Assembly (NCBI GenBank): GCA_036510655.1 | Contig: DATCDQ010000072.1 | Span: forward strand, 1 to 64,000 | Direction: 5' to 3' | Source: Rathayibacter_A sp036510655 | Lineage (GTDB): Bacteria; Actinomycetota; Actinomycetes; Actinomycetales; Microbacteriaceae | Length of the DNA: 64,000 nt | Shown: piece by piece, positions 33,657 through 41,076 of the stretch | How the letters are laid out: each line of letters starts with the position of its first letter | How positions within the stretch are numbered: position 1 is the stretch's first letter | Translations under genes and position numbers: made by a program | Notes under the pieces: generated by a model | The model's database searches: none | Seen by the model: only the letters and a program-made list of their open reading frames with translations | Told to the model about the DNA's origin: nothing

Positions 33657-35000
33657 GTGAGTGCCACCAGAGTCTTCGTTGCCCGATTGGCGGGGTGCAC
33701 CGTCTTCGACCCCGCGGGCGACCGCGTGGGCAAAGTGCGCGACGTTCTGGTGGTCTACCGAAAGAACGATCCCCCTCGCGTTGTCGGGCTGATCGTCGAG
33801 ATTCCGGGCAAACGACGGGTTTTCGTGTCGATCGGACGTGTGACCAGTTTCGGTAGCGGCCAAATCATCACGACGGGCCTGATCAACGTGCGTCGCTTCG
33901 AGCAGCGCGGCGGCGAAGTGCGGGTGATTGCCGAGATCCTCGGCCGCACCATCGTATTCAAAGACGGGTCGGGCAACGCGACGATCGAAGATGTCGCCAT
34001 CGAGGCCACCCGGTCCGGCGAGTGGTCGATCGGGCAACTGTTCGTGCGCCGTCCGAAGACAAGCCCGTCGCCGTTCGCAAAGGGCGCGACCACGTTCACC
34101 ACCTGGCCAGAAGTCACGGAGCAGACGACGCACGGACAGGCGCAGTCCGCTGAACAGCTCATCGCCACATACTCTGACCTGAAACCCGCCGATCTCGCGA
34201 ACACCCTGCTCGACCTCCCCGTGCAACGCCGTCTCGAAGTCGCCGGTGAACTCCCCGACGACCGACTTGCGAATGCACTTGAAGAGATGCCGGAAGTCGA
34301 ACAGGTTGCAATCATCGGCAAGCTGAACGACCAGCGCGCTGCCGACGTGCTCGACGAGATGCAGCCGGATGACGCTGCCGACCTGATCGCGCAGCTGTCC
34401 GACGAACGGCGCGAACACCTGCTGCAGCTCATGGAGCCTGAGGAAGCCGACGACGTGCGCATGCTGCTCAACTACGCGCCAGACACCGCGGGAGGCCTGA
34501 TGACGACCGAGCCCGTCATCCTCTCCGCAGACGCGACAGTCGCCGAAGGTCTCGCTTTGATTCGCCGGGCGGAGCTGCCACCGGCGCTCGGTGCAGCCGT
34601 CTGCGTGACGCTGCCACCGTACGAACCGCCGACGGGCCGCTTCCTCGGAATGGTGCACTTTCAGCGAATGCTGCGGTATCCGCCGCACGAGCGGCTCGGC
34701 ACCATCCTCGACCAAAGCCTCGAGCCGGTGACCGCAAACACCTCGGCGGCCGAGGTCTCCCGCATCCTGGCCAGCTACGACCTGGTCTCCGTGCCGGTCG
34801 TCGACGACAACCATCGGCTCGTCGGGGTGGTGACCATTGACGACATCCTCGACTACTTGCTCCCAGACGACTGGCGAAGTCACGACGAGAACGACGACGT
34901 GCGAAAACGCCAGCATACGGCGACAGACACGAGCAGCATTCCGATCAGCACAGGTTCAAGCAACACAGGACGGAGGATGAGCAATGGCACGAGCAGCTAA
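33657..35000 (+). CDS. PRC-barrel / MgtE N-terminal / CBS-pair protein without the channel domain
   Basis: A 447-residue soluble protein. Residues 1-80 resemble a PRC barrel (VFVARLAGCTVFDPAGDRVG, KVRDVLVVYRKND). Residues about 165-270 are the MgtE intracellular N-domain (SDLKPADLANTLLDLPVQRR, QRAADVLDEMQPDDAADLIA, EEADDVRMLLNYAPDTAGGL). Residues about 285-410 are two CBS motifs ending in VSVPVVDDNHRLVGVVTIDD. The MgtE transmembrane pore is absent, so this is a stand-alone sensor-like version, possibly binding Mg2+ or nucleotides. The start is GTG at 33657. The 3' end overlaps the DUF1003 gene by 17 nt, so it probably works with that membrane protein. Confidence 0.88.
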   Translation: MSATRVFVARLAGCTVFDPAGDRVGKVRDVLVVYRKNDPPRVVGLIVEIPGKRRVFVSIGRVTSFGSGQIITTGLINVRRFEQRGGEVRVIAEILGRTIVFKDGSGNATIEDVAIEATRSGEWSIGQLFVRRPKTSPSPFAKGATTFTTWPEVTEQTTHGQAQSAEQLIATYSDLKPADLANTLLDLPVQRRLEVAGELPDDRLANALEEMPEVEQVAIIGKLNDQRAADVLDEMQPDDAADLIAQLSDERREHLLQLMEPEEADDVRMLLNYAPDTAGGLMTTEPVILSADATVAEGLALIRRAELPPALGAAVCVTLPPYEPPTGRFLGMVHFQRMLRYPPHERLGTILDQSLEPVTANTSAAEVSRILASYDLVSVPVVDDNHRLVGVVTIDDILDYLLPDDWRSHDENDDVRKRQHTATDTSSIPISTGSSNTGRRMSNGTSS

Positions 35001-35508
35001 GGCCGATGCCCGACTGGACGCACCGAAGGGCCTGCGTTCCTCCGTCTTGCCGCGTCGCGCGCGGGATTCCAACGACACGTTCGGACGATTCACCGAATGG
35101 ATCGCACGAGCCATGGGCACGCCGTGGTTCTTGTTGTTCCTGACCCTGTTCTGCATCCTGTGGATCAGCTGGAACACACTCGCCCCGACCCACCTGCGCT
35201 TCGACTCGGTCAGTCTCGGCTTCATCGCCTTGACCCTGGTCTTGTCGTTGCAGGCGTCGTATGCCGCGCCGCTGATCCTGTTGGCGCAGAACCGTCAAGA
35301 CGACCGCGACCGCGTTCAGATCGAACAAGACCGCCAACGCGCCGAGCGCAACCTTGCCGACACCGAATACCTCGCACGGGAAGTGGTGGCGCTGCGCCTG
35401 GCCGTTCGCGATGTGGCTTCGAAGGATTTCATCCGCGCCGAACTTCGCGCCTTGCTCGAAGAACTCGACCGCGCCAAGGAGCCCGACACGGAGCCCGTGA
35501 GTGGTTGA
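34984..35508 (+). CDS. DUF1003 family membrane protein
   Basis: A 174-residue protein with two membrane segments (AMGTPWFLLFLTLFCILWIS and LGFIALTLVLSLQASYAAPL) and the DUF1003 signature APLILLAQNRQDDRDRVQIE. A predicted coiled coil (DRQRAERNLADTEYLAREVV) follows. The ATG at 34984 has GGAGG 8 nt upstream and lies inside the end of the PRC/CBS gene. The family is thought to act with MgtE-like cytosolic domains; the gene order here supports a two-part complex, but no function is established. Confidence 0.9.
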   Translation: MARAAKADARLDAPKGLRSSVLPRRARDSNDTFGRFTEWIARAMGTPWFLLFLTLFCILWISWNTLAPTHLRFDSVSLGFIALTLVLSLQASYAAPLILLAQNRQDDRDRVQIEQDRQRAERNLADTEYLAREVVALRLAVRDVASKDFIRAELRALLEELDRAKEPDTEPVSG

Positions 35509-36658
35509 TGTGCAGGTCGAAGGGCGAGTTCGCGCTGCCCTCGCGCGGGTGATCGACCCTGAGATCCGCAAGCCAATCACCGAACTCGACATGGTCGGCT
35601 CCGTCGCCGTCGACCACGCCGGCCACGCCGTCGTGCAGATCAAACTCACGATCGTCGGATGCCCGGCTGCGCGCGCGATCGAGCGCGACGTGACGGCGGC
35701 TGTCCTCGAGACGCAGGGCGTCGCATCCGCTGAGATCGTCGTCGGTGTCATGACTCCGACCGAGCGTGCAGCGCTGACCGAGAAGTTGCGGGGCGGCAAG
35801 GCGGCGAGAACGATGCCCTTCGGTCCCGGGTCGCTGACCAGAGTTTTCGCAATCACAAGCGGAAAGGGCGGCGTCGGAAAGTCGACGCTAACCGCGAACC
35901 TGGCCGTCGCGCTGGCCGAACAGGGCCTTGCCGTCGGCGTGATCGATGCGGATGTCTACGGGTTCTCCATCCCCGGCATCCTCGGGCTCGTGCAGGACGG
36001 CGTCGCGGCCGCTCCGACACGAGTCGACGACATGATCCTGCCGCCGGTCGCGTACGGCGTGAAGGCGATCTCGATCGGCATGTTCCTCGACCCGGCGAAG
36101 GGCGCAAGCGGCTCCGCCGTCGCGTGGCGCGGTCCGATGCTGCACCGCACGTTGAACCAGTTCCTGACCGACGTGTACTTCGGCGATCTCGACGTGCTGC
36201 TGCTCGATCTGCCGCCGGGAACCGGTGACATGGCGATCTCCGTCGGACAGCTTTTGCCGAACGCCGAGGTCATCGTGATCACGACCCCGCAGCCGGCGGC
36301 GGCCGAGGTCGCAGAGCGCAGCGGCACCGTCGCTCGGCAGACCGGACAACAGCTATTCGGCGTCGTCGAGAACATGGCGGGGCTGCGCCAACCAGACGGC
36401 AGCGTGCTGGAGCTGTTCGGTTCCGGCGGCGGCGCCGAGGTCGCGTCGCGCTTGTCCGCCGGACAGGATGCGCCCGTGCCCTTGCTCGCGTCTGTGCCGT
36501 TCAGCGTCCGGCTGCGCGCCAGCGGCGACGAGGGCACACCGATTGTGCTCGAAGCCCCGCAGGATCCGGCGAGCATCGCCATCCGCTCAGTTGCTGAACG
36601 CATCGCGCATGAAGGGCGCGGCCTGGCGGGTCGCTCGCTAGGCATCGCGCCGGTGTGA
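35501..36658 (+). CDS. mrp: Mrp/NBP35-type P-loop ATPase, Fe-S cluster carrier (ApbC-like)
   Basis: A 385-residue protein: an MIP18 (DUF59) domain at residues 1-85 (ALARVIDPEIRKPITELDMV), then the Mrp ATPase with deviant Walker A GKGGVGKST at 121-129, DADVYGFSIPGILG, LLLDLPPGTGDMAISVGQLL and TTPQPAAAEVAERSG. In many homologues a CxxC after ENMxxL binds a bridging Fe-S cluster; here the segment is ENMAGLRQPDGSVLELFG with no cysteines. Fe-S transfer is thus uncertain. The start is GTG at 35501, overlapping the DUF1003 stop by 8 nt, making a tightly coupled three-gene operon. Confidence 0.9.
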   Translation: MVDVQVEGRVRAALARVIDPEIRKPITELDMVGSVAVDHAGHAVVQIKLTIVGCPAARAIERDVTAAVLETQGVASAEIVVGVMTPTERAALTEKLRGGKAARTMPFGPGSLTRVFAITSGKGGVGKSTLTANLAVALAEQGLAVGVIDADVYGFSIPGILGLVQDGVAAAPTRVDDMILPPVAYGVKAISIGMFLDPAKGASGSAVAWRGPMLHRTLNQFLTDVYFGDLDVLLLDLPPGTGDMAISVGQLLPNAEVIVITTPQPAAAEVAERSGTVARQTGQQLFGVVENMAGLRQPDGSVLELFGSGGGAEVASRLSAGQDAPVPLLASVPFSVRLRASGDEGTPIVLEAPQDPASIAIRSVAERIAHEGRGLAGRSLGIAPV

Positions 36659-36677
36659 TCCTGCGGGTGCCCCGCCG

Positions 36678-38195
36678 TCAGCGTGGCTCGACCGAGCGGG
36701 CGAGCAGCTCGGTCAGCAGCCGCTCGGTCAGCGGATGCGGCAACGCTTCGACGAGAGCAAGGAACGGCGCCATCCGATCGGGAAGCCGCCCGTCGTCCGA
36801 TTCTCCGATCAGCCCGAGCTGACGCAGCAGCGCGAATGCGCCCGCCGAGTCGAGCGGAGCGGCGTCGAACGCAGCCAGACCGGCCGCAAGCTCAAGCGGC
36901 AGCGCCGCCAGCACCTGCTCGGCCGTCACAGTCGGCACGCCGCGCACCTCATCAGCTGCAATTTGCAGCACAGCGCAGAGCTCGTCGAGGTGTTCCTCGG
37001 TCACCGGTGTGATCGTGAGGTGAGTGGTGGGCGGCAGCCGTGAGCCGTCGGCCTGGCCGAGCCCCGGCTGTTGCTGCAGGATCCACCCGTGAGCGCGCGC
37101 CTGGTCCGCCCAGTGATGCGGGTCGACCCTGCGCTCGGCCGGCACCGTCTCGTCCATCGCGACAGCGATCAGTGGGCCGACGGGGTCGCCGACCACACGC
37201 AGCCCGTCGATGGCGGCGATCGTCGCACGCAGCCGCCCCGTCGCCCGCGCGCACGCGCCGGCCAGTTCGGCGAAGCCTTCCGTGCCGAGCCGCTGAATGA
37301 TCGCCCACGCCGCTGCGAGCGCTCCGGCCGATTTCGAGCCGAGCAACGTCGGATTCACCACCGGATAGCCCGGCCACCGGGTGGTCGCGAAATACTGCGC
37401 GCGCTGCCGATCCCGGCCGCGCTGCAGCAGCACGCTGACACCTTTCGGTGCGTAGCCATACTTGTGCAGATCGGCGGAGATGCTCGTCACGCCCGGCACG
37501 CGCAGATCCCAGGCGGGCACGTCGACCCCGGCCGCGTCAGGCCAGAACGGCAGGATCCAGCCGCCGATGCACGAATCAACATGGCAGGCGATTCCGGATG
37601 CTGCGCACGCCGCCGCGACCTCGACGATCGGGTCGAGCGCAGCGAACGGATACGACGGCGCAGAGACCACCACGAGCGCGACATCCGGGCCGAGCCTCGA
37701 CGTCAGTGCAGCGGCGGGCAGCGTGCCGGTGGCGGGGTCGACGGCGACGAGGTCCAGGTCGAGTCCGAACAGGTGGGCGGCCTTCTGGAAGGCCGCGTGC
37801 ACCGTCACGGGGGCCAACAGGCGAGGGCGACCGATCTGGCCTGCGGCAATCCAGACGTCGCGCGCCGTTTTGACAGCCAGAAGGCAGGATTCGGTGCCAC
37901 CGGTCGTGACCGAGCCGACCACGTCGCTGTCTGCGTCGTCGCCTGCGTTGTCGCCGCCGAGCAATGTTCGCGCGAAGCCGACGACCTCGCGCTCGAGCAC
38001 GGCGACGGACGTGAACGTGGTGGGATCAAGTCCGTTGACGGACTGCGTGGCGAGCGCTGCGGCAGCGGCGAGTTCGTCGAGGTCTGCGCGGCCCGAGTCG
38101 TAAACATACGAGAGCACGCGCCCGCCATGAGTTGGGGCATCCGCCCGCCGCAAGATGCGGAGCCGCTCGAGGATCTCGCTGGCCTCAGCGCCCAT
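36678..38195 (-). CDS. PLP-dependent decarboxylase/lyase (group II decarboxylase, sphingosine-1-phosphate lyase-like)
   Basis: A 505-residue fold-type I PLP enzyme. It shows GGTESC at 99-104, the PLP-stacking His133 (VTVHAAFQKAAH), the HVDSCIGGWILPF segment with Asp207, and the Schiff-base Lys245 in SISADLHKYGYAPKG. A C-terminal extension of about 90 residues (VTAEQVLAALPLELAAG onward) is not part of the catalytic fold. The nearest well-known relatives decarboxylate aromatic or acidic amino acids or cleave sphingoid-base phosphates; the substrate is not predictable. The start ATG at 38193-38195 overlaps the end of the GPH transporter gene by 11 nt, so a transporter-enzyme operon is evident. 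Confidence 0.87.
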   Translation of the reverse strand: MGAEASEILERLRILRRADAPTHGGRVLSYVYDSGRADLDELAAAAALATQSVNGLDPTTFTSVAVLEREVVGFARTLLGGDNAGDDADSDVVGSVTTGGTESCLLAVKTARDVWIAAGQIGRPRLLAPVTVHAAFQKAAHLFGLDLDLVAVDPATGTLPAAALTSRLGPDVALVVVSAPSYPFAALDPIVEVAAACAASGIACHVDSCIGGWILPFWPDAAGVDVPAWDLRVPGVTSISADLHKYGYAPKGVSVLLQRGRDRQRAQYFATTRWPGYPVVNPTLLGSKSAGALAAAWAIIQRLGTEGFAELAGACARATGRLRATIAAIDGLRVVGDPVGPLIAVAMDETVPAERRVDPHHWADQARAHGWILQQQPGLGQADGSRLPPTTHLTITPVTEEHLDELCAVLQIAADEVRGVPTVTAEQVLAALPLELAAGLAAFDAAPLDSAGAFALLRQLGLIGESDDGRLPDRMAPFLALVEALPHPLTERLLTELLARSVEPR

Positions 38196-39555
38196 CGATG
38201 TCTCCCTTTCGCAAACGATACTTCAGTAACGGAATGAGGCTTGCAGCGATCAGCGCAGCGGGCACCACACTGAAACTCAGCACGATGCCGGTCACAGACT
38301 CCGCCGACTGTGTGACCGCGGCGGTGCCGGAGTGTGCCAAATAGCCGGTCGCAGCCAACACGATCGACAGCACCGTCGCGCCGAGCGCCATACCCGTGGT
38401 CTCCCCTGCCGTCCACATGCCGCCGAAGACTCCGGCACGGCCCGGGCCGTTGCTGAGGGCATCGTGGGAGATCACGTCCGGCAGCATCGCCATCGGCAGC
38501 GACTGCATGCCCGCATAGCCTGCTCCACAGAGTGCAACCGGCAGGTAGACCCACGGGCCCGGCGCCCAGATCAGCAGCACCATCAAGAGCGCCGCAAACC
38601 CGAACAGGATGCTGGCGAACAGGAACCCGCGCTCCTTGCCGATCCGGCGCGCGATCACGCCCCACAGCGGTGTCACCAGCAACGCCGGGCCGATCAGGGC
38701 GATGAACAAGAACGTCACGGCATCCTCGGAGTGCAGCACCCACGTCGCCACATAGTTCGCTCCTGCCAGCATCAGGCCGGTTGCCATCCCCTGCAGCAGA
38801 AACGCGAGCAGAAGTGCCCGGAACGGCTGCGACTGGCGCAGCGACCGGATGCCCTCGGCGTAGTGAGCGCGCAGCGACACCTTCGCTCGTGCCACCGTGC
38901 CTCGTGCCACCGTGCCTGACGTCGGCAACTGCTTCGATGCAACGAAGCTGGAGATCACCATGCCGACTCCGATCACAACGCCGGCCGCGACCGCCATGAT
39001 GAAGTAGCCAAGATAGGGGTTGTCACCGCCGACCGAGCGCAGTGCCGGCCCACCCGCCCCAAACAGCAGGATCGCGAACGTCAACACGACGACGCGCCAG
39101 GTCAGCAGGCGCGTGCGCTGGTCGTAGCCATCGGAGAGCTCAGCGGGCAGAGCGATATACGGCACCTGGAACAGGCTGAATGCGGTTGCCGTGAGCAGGA
39201 ATGCGACGAACACCCACAGGCCGGCCGCAAGCGGTGCGAGGCTGGCCGGCACGGCGAACGTCAGGATGAAGAACAGCGGCAGACTGATGCCTCCGAGCAA
39301 CATCAGCCCACGGCGTGAACCGGTGTGCACCAATTGGCGATCGCTGCGCGCACCGATCAGTGGATCGATGATCACGTCCCAGATCTTCGCCGCCGTCACG
39401 AGGATCCCCGCCGCCAACGCCGCAACTCCGAGAGTGTCCGTGAGGTAGTACACCAATACCAGGCCGGGCAGGGTGGAGAACCCGCCCGTTCCGAGGGATC
39501 CGATCGCGTAGCGCGCGACGGTTCTGCGGGTGAGCACCCGCTCCATTACGGTCAT
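38185..39555 (-). CDS. MFS/GPH family cation symporter
   Basis: A 456-residue 12-helix transporter of the glycoside-pentoside-hexuronide:cation symporter type. Family features: YAIGSLGTGGFSTLPGLVLV, VVTAAKIWDV-like helix 2 (ILVTAAKIWDVIIDPLIGAR with SDR following), YIALPAELSDGYDQRTRLLT and YAGMQSLPMAMLPDVISHDA. It probably imports a sugar, glycoside or related solute with Na+ or H+. The first ATG (39553-39555) is used; ATG three codons downstream is also possible and neither has a strong Shine-Dalgarno. It is the first gene of a two-gene operon with the PLP decarboxylase. Confidence 0.87.
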   Translation of the reverse strand: MTVMERVLTRRTVARYAIGSLGTGGFSTLPGLVLVYYLTDTLGVAALAAGILVTAAKIWDVIIDPLIGARSDRQLVHTGSRRGLMLLGGISLPLFFILTFAVPASLAPLAAGLWVFVAFLLTATAFSLFQVPYIALPAELSDGYDQRTRLLTWRVVVLTFAILLFGAGGPALRSVGGDNPYLGYFIMAVAAGVVIGVGMVISSFVASKQLPTSGTVARGTVARAKVSLRAHYAEGIRSLRQSQPFRALLLAFLLQGMATGLMLAGANYVATWVLHSEDAVTFLFIALIGPALLVTPLWGVIARRIGKERGFLFASILFGFAALLMVLLIWAPGPWVYLPVALCGAGYAGMQSLPMAMLPDVISHDALSNGPGRAGVFGGMWTAGETTGMALGATVLSIVLAATGYLAHSGTAAVTQSAESVTGIVLSFSVVPAALIAASLIPLLKYRLRKGDIDGR

Positions 39556-39699
39556 TCGGGCAGCCTATCGAATCATTGCAAGCTCGACTGTCCTCCTGCC
39601 GGTGCGGTTCTTCGGCGTCATGGCAAAGGGGCGATATCCGGCGCATTATGGACGCCGGTGTCGAACCACCGCCCTGACAGGAGCAGAGATGAGTGCCTC

Positions 39700-40094
39700 A
39701 TCCAACCTGACCGCGCGCGAAAGCGACTCATACTCACCGCCGCCTCCGGCCTTCGACCGACGCATCGAAATCCGGCCGCTGCAATCGACGTGACCGTGCC
39801 CGACTCGAGCAGGCCCGACCCGACCGGGCCTGCCGCACCAGGCGACGTCGTGCGAGCCGTCGCCGCCGCGCAGAAGCGAAGGTCCGCACCGTCGGCATCC
39901 CGTATCGGGTGCCGAATGCTCGTAGACCTCATGCCGCGCGAGAGCGAGCGCTCGGCCTGCTCGCACTGATGCTCTTCCAGCTTTCCCGAACCGAAGCGGC
40001 GGCGAGTGCGTATCGCGACGCCGAGGCGCTGGCACCGAACCCGGTCGAACGCCGCTATCTCCGGCTTCGCCGCGAGTCGCTGGGCCGCGGCTGA
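39700..40094 (+). pseudogene. ECF sigma factor with C-terminal extension (ECF42/SigI-like), collapsed by deletions
   Basis: From 39870 one frame reads AEAKVRTVGIPYRVPNA, the end of sigma region 4 in the ECF42-type group. It then jumps to RERALGLLALMLFQLSR and to TEAAASAYRDAEALAPNPVE RRYLRLRRESLG split over two further blocks, which are the last helices of the TPR-like C-terminal extension. Roughly 150 residues that normally separate these pieces are missing. Upstream (39700-39860) weak matches such as RKRLILTAASGLRP lie in another frame and may be what is left of region 4. The frame stops at 40092-40094. A nonfunctional remnant. Confidence 0.65.
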
Positions 40095-40122
40095 CCGCAT
40101 TCGTGCGATTGGGCCGGCGGCA

Positions 40123-40152
40123 TTGACAGGTGACCATTTAGTCACCTATAGT
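40123..40152 (+). promoter_or_regulatory. Consensus promoter of the arsR-SRPBCC-MFS operon with palindromic operator in the spacer
   Basis: TTGACA at 40123-40128 and TATAGT at 40147-40152 with an 18-nt spacer. The spacer is exactly the inverted repeat GGTGAC-CATTTA-GTCACC (40129-40146). The ATG at 40160 is 7 nt after the -10 box, so the mRNA is probably leaderless. An ArsR-type dimer bound here would block RNA polymerase directly; autorepression is the natural reading. Confidence 0.85.
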
Positions 40153-40159
40153 TTCATGC

Positions 40160-40480
40160 ATGGGCGATGCACTGGTGTTCAAGGCGCTGGCCGACGAGAC
40201 CCGTCGTGATCTACTCGATTCGCTGTTCATGCGCGGAGGACAAACGCTGGGCGAACTGGTGGCCGAGCACGACGAGATGACCCGATTCGGCGTGATGAAG
40301 CATCTCAGGTTGCTCGAAGAGGCTGGCTTGGTGGTCATTGAACGCAGGGGGCGGGAGAAGCTGCACTATCTGAACCCCGTGCCGATCCGGCTCATCCACG
40401 ACCGCTGGATCGACAAATACACGGAACGGCGCGCAGAAGCGCTGGCCGACTTGAAGAGCGAATTGGAGGAAGGATCATGA
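40160..40480 (+). CDS. ArsR-family winged-helix repressor
   Basis: A 106-residue ArsR/SmtB-fold regulator: VFKALADETRRDLLDSLFMR, then GGQTLGELVAEHDEMTRFGV, the recognition helix FGVMKHLRLLEEAGLVVIER, the wing RRGREKLHYLNP, and a C-terminal helix. There are no metal-binding cysteine motifs such as CxC in helix 3, so it is probably not a metal sensor. It belongs to the subgroup commonly paired with an SRPBCC/AHSA1 protein. The start ATG at 40160 is leaderless. The stop overlaps the SRPBCC start (ATGA). It most likely represses its own operon through the palindrome at 40129-40146. Confidence 0.92.
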   Translation: MGDALVFKALADETRRDLLDSLFMRGGQTLGELVAEHDEMTRFGVMKHLRLLEEAGLVVIERRGREKLHYLNPVPIRLIHDRWIDKYTERRAEALADLKSELEEGS

Positions 40481-41076
40481 GGGAAGACTCCCCCGTTGTC
40501 GCGCCGCGACTGCGCGACGAAGACGTGGCAACGACGCGTCAACATGACACCACGCAGGTGTACCGAGTCGAAATTGCCGCACCGCCCGAGCGCATCTGGC
40601 AGGCGATCACCGACCCCGACTGGACCGCCCGCTACGGCTATGGAGGGCGCGCTCTGATCGAGCCGCGGGTCGGAGGGCGCTACCGTGTCGAGAAGCCACC
40701 GGGCCTGCGGGTCGCCGCGACTGAACTCGGTGCGGGTGGTTCGGTACCGGCGGCGGACATCATCATCGACGGCGTCGTCACTGCCTACGATCCGCCCGTG
40801 CTCCTGGCCGTGAAGATGCGTTTCCTGGTCGACCCGGATGCCGCCGTAGAACCGGCCACCGAGGTGAGCTATCAGATCAGGGGCCGGAAGAGCGGACGCT
40901 CACGCCTCACCATCACACACAACCTGCTCGGAGCCCCGCGCCTGGCCGCAGTGGTCAGCGGGAAACTCGAACACCTCGGCGCCGGCGGCGGCCACCCGCT
41001 CATGCTGCTCGATCTCAAGAGCCTTCTGGAAACAGGACTCAATCTGCGCGAGCAGCGAGAACGCCAGGAGCAATAA
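40477..41076 (+). CDS. SRPBCC / AHSA1-domain protein
   Basis: A 199-residue START-like domain protein: VYRVEIAAPPERIWQAITDP, WTARYGYGGRALIEPRVGGR, VVTAYDPPVLLAVKMRFLV, and a long C-terminal helix around HPLMLLDLKSLLETGLNL. The fold forms a hydrophobic ligand pocket. In ArsR-SRPBCC pairs it may sense or sequester a small hydrophobic compound, but no ligand is known. It overlaps arsR by ATGA and the efflux gene by one base, so all three are co-translated. Confidence 0.88.
   Translation: MREDSPVVAPRLRDEDVATTRQHDTTQVYRVEIAAPPERIWQAITDPDWTARYGYGGRALIEPRVGGRYRVEKPPGLRVAATELGAGGSVPAADIIIDGVVTAYDPPVLLAVKMRFLVDPDAAVEPATEVSYQIRGRKSGRSRLTITHNLLGAPRLAAVVSGKLEHLGAGGGHPLMLLDLKSLLETGLNLREQRERQEQ

Noticed and set aside
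33657..35000. MgtE magnesium transporter
   Set aside because: Only the soluble N-domain and CBS pair are present; there are no transmembrane helices.
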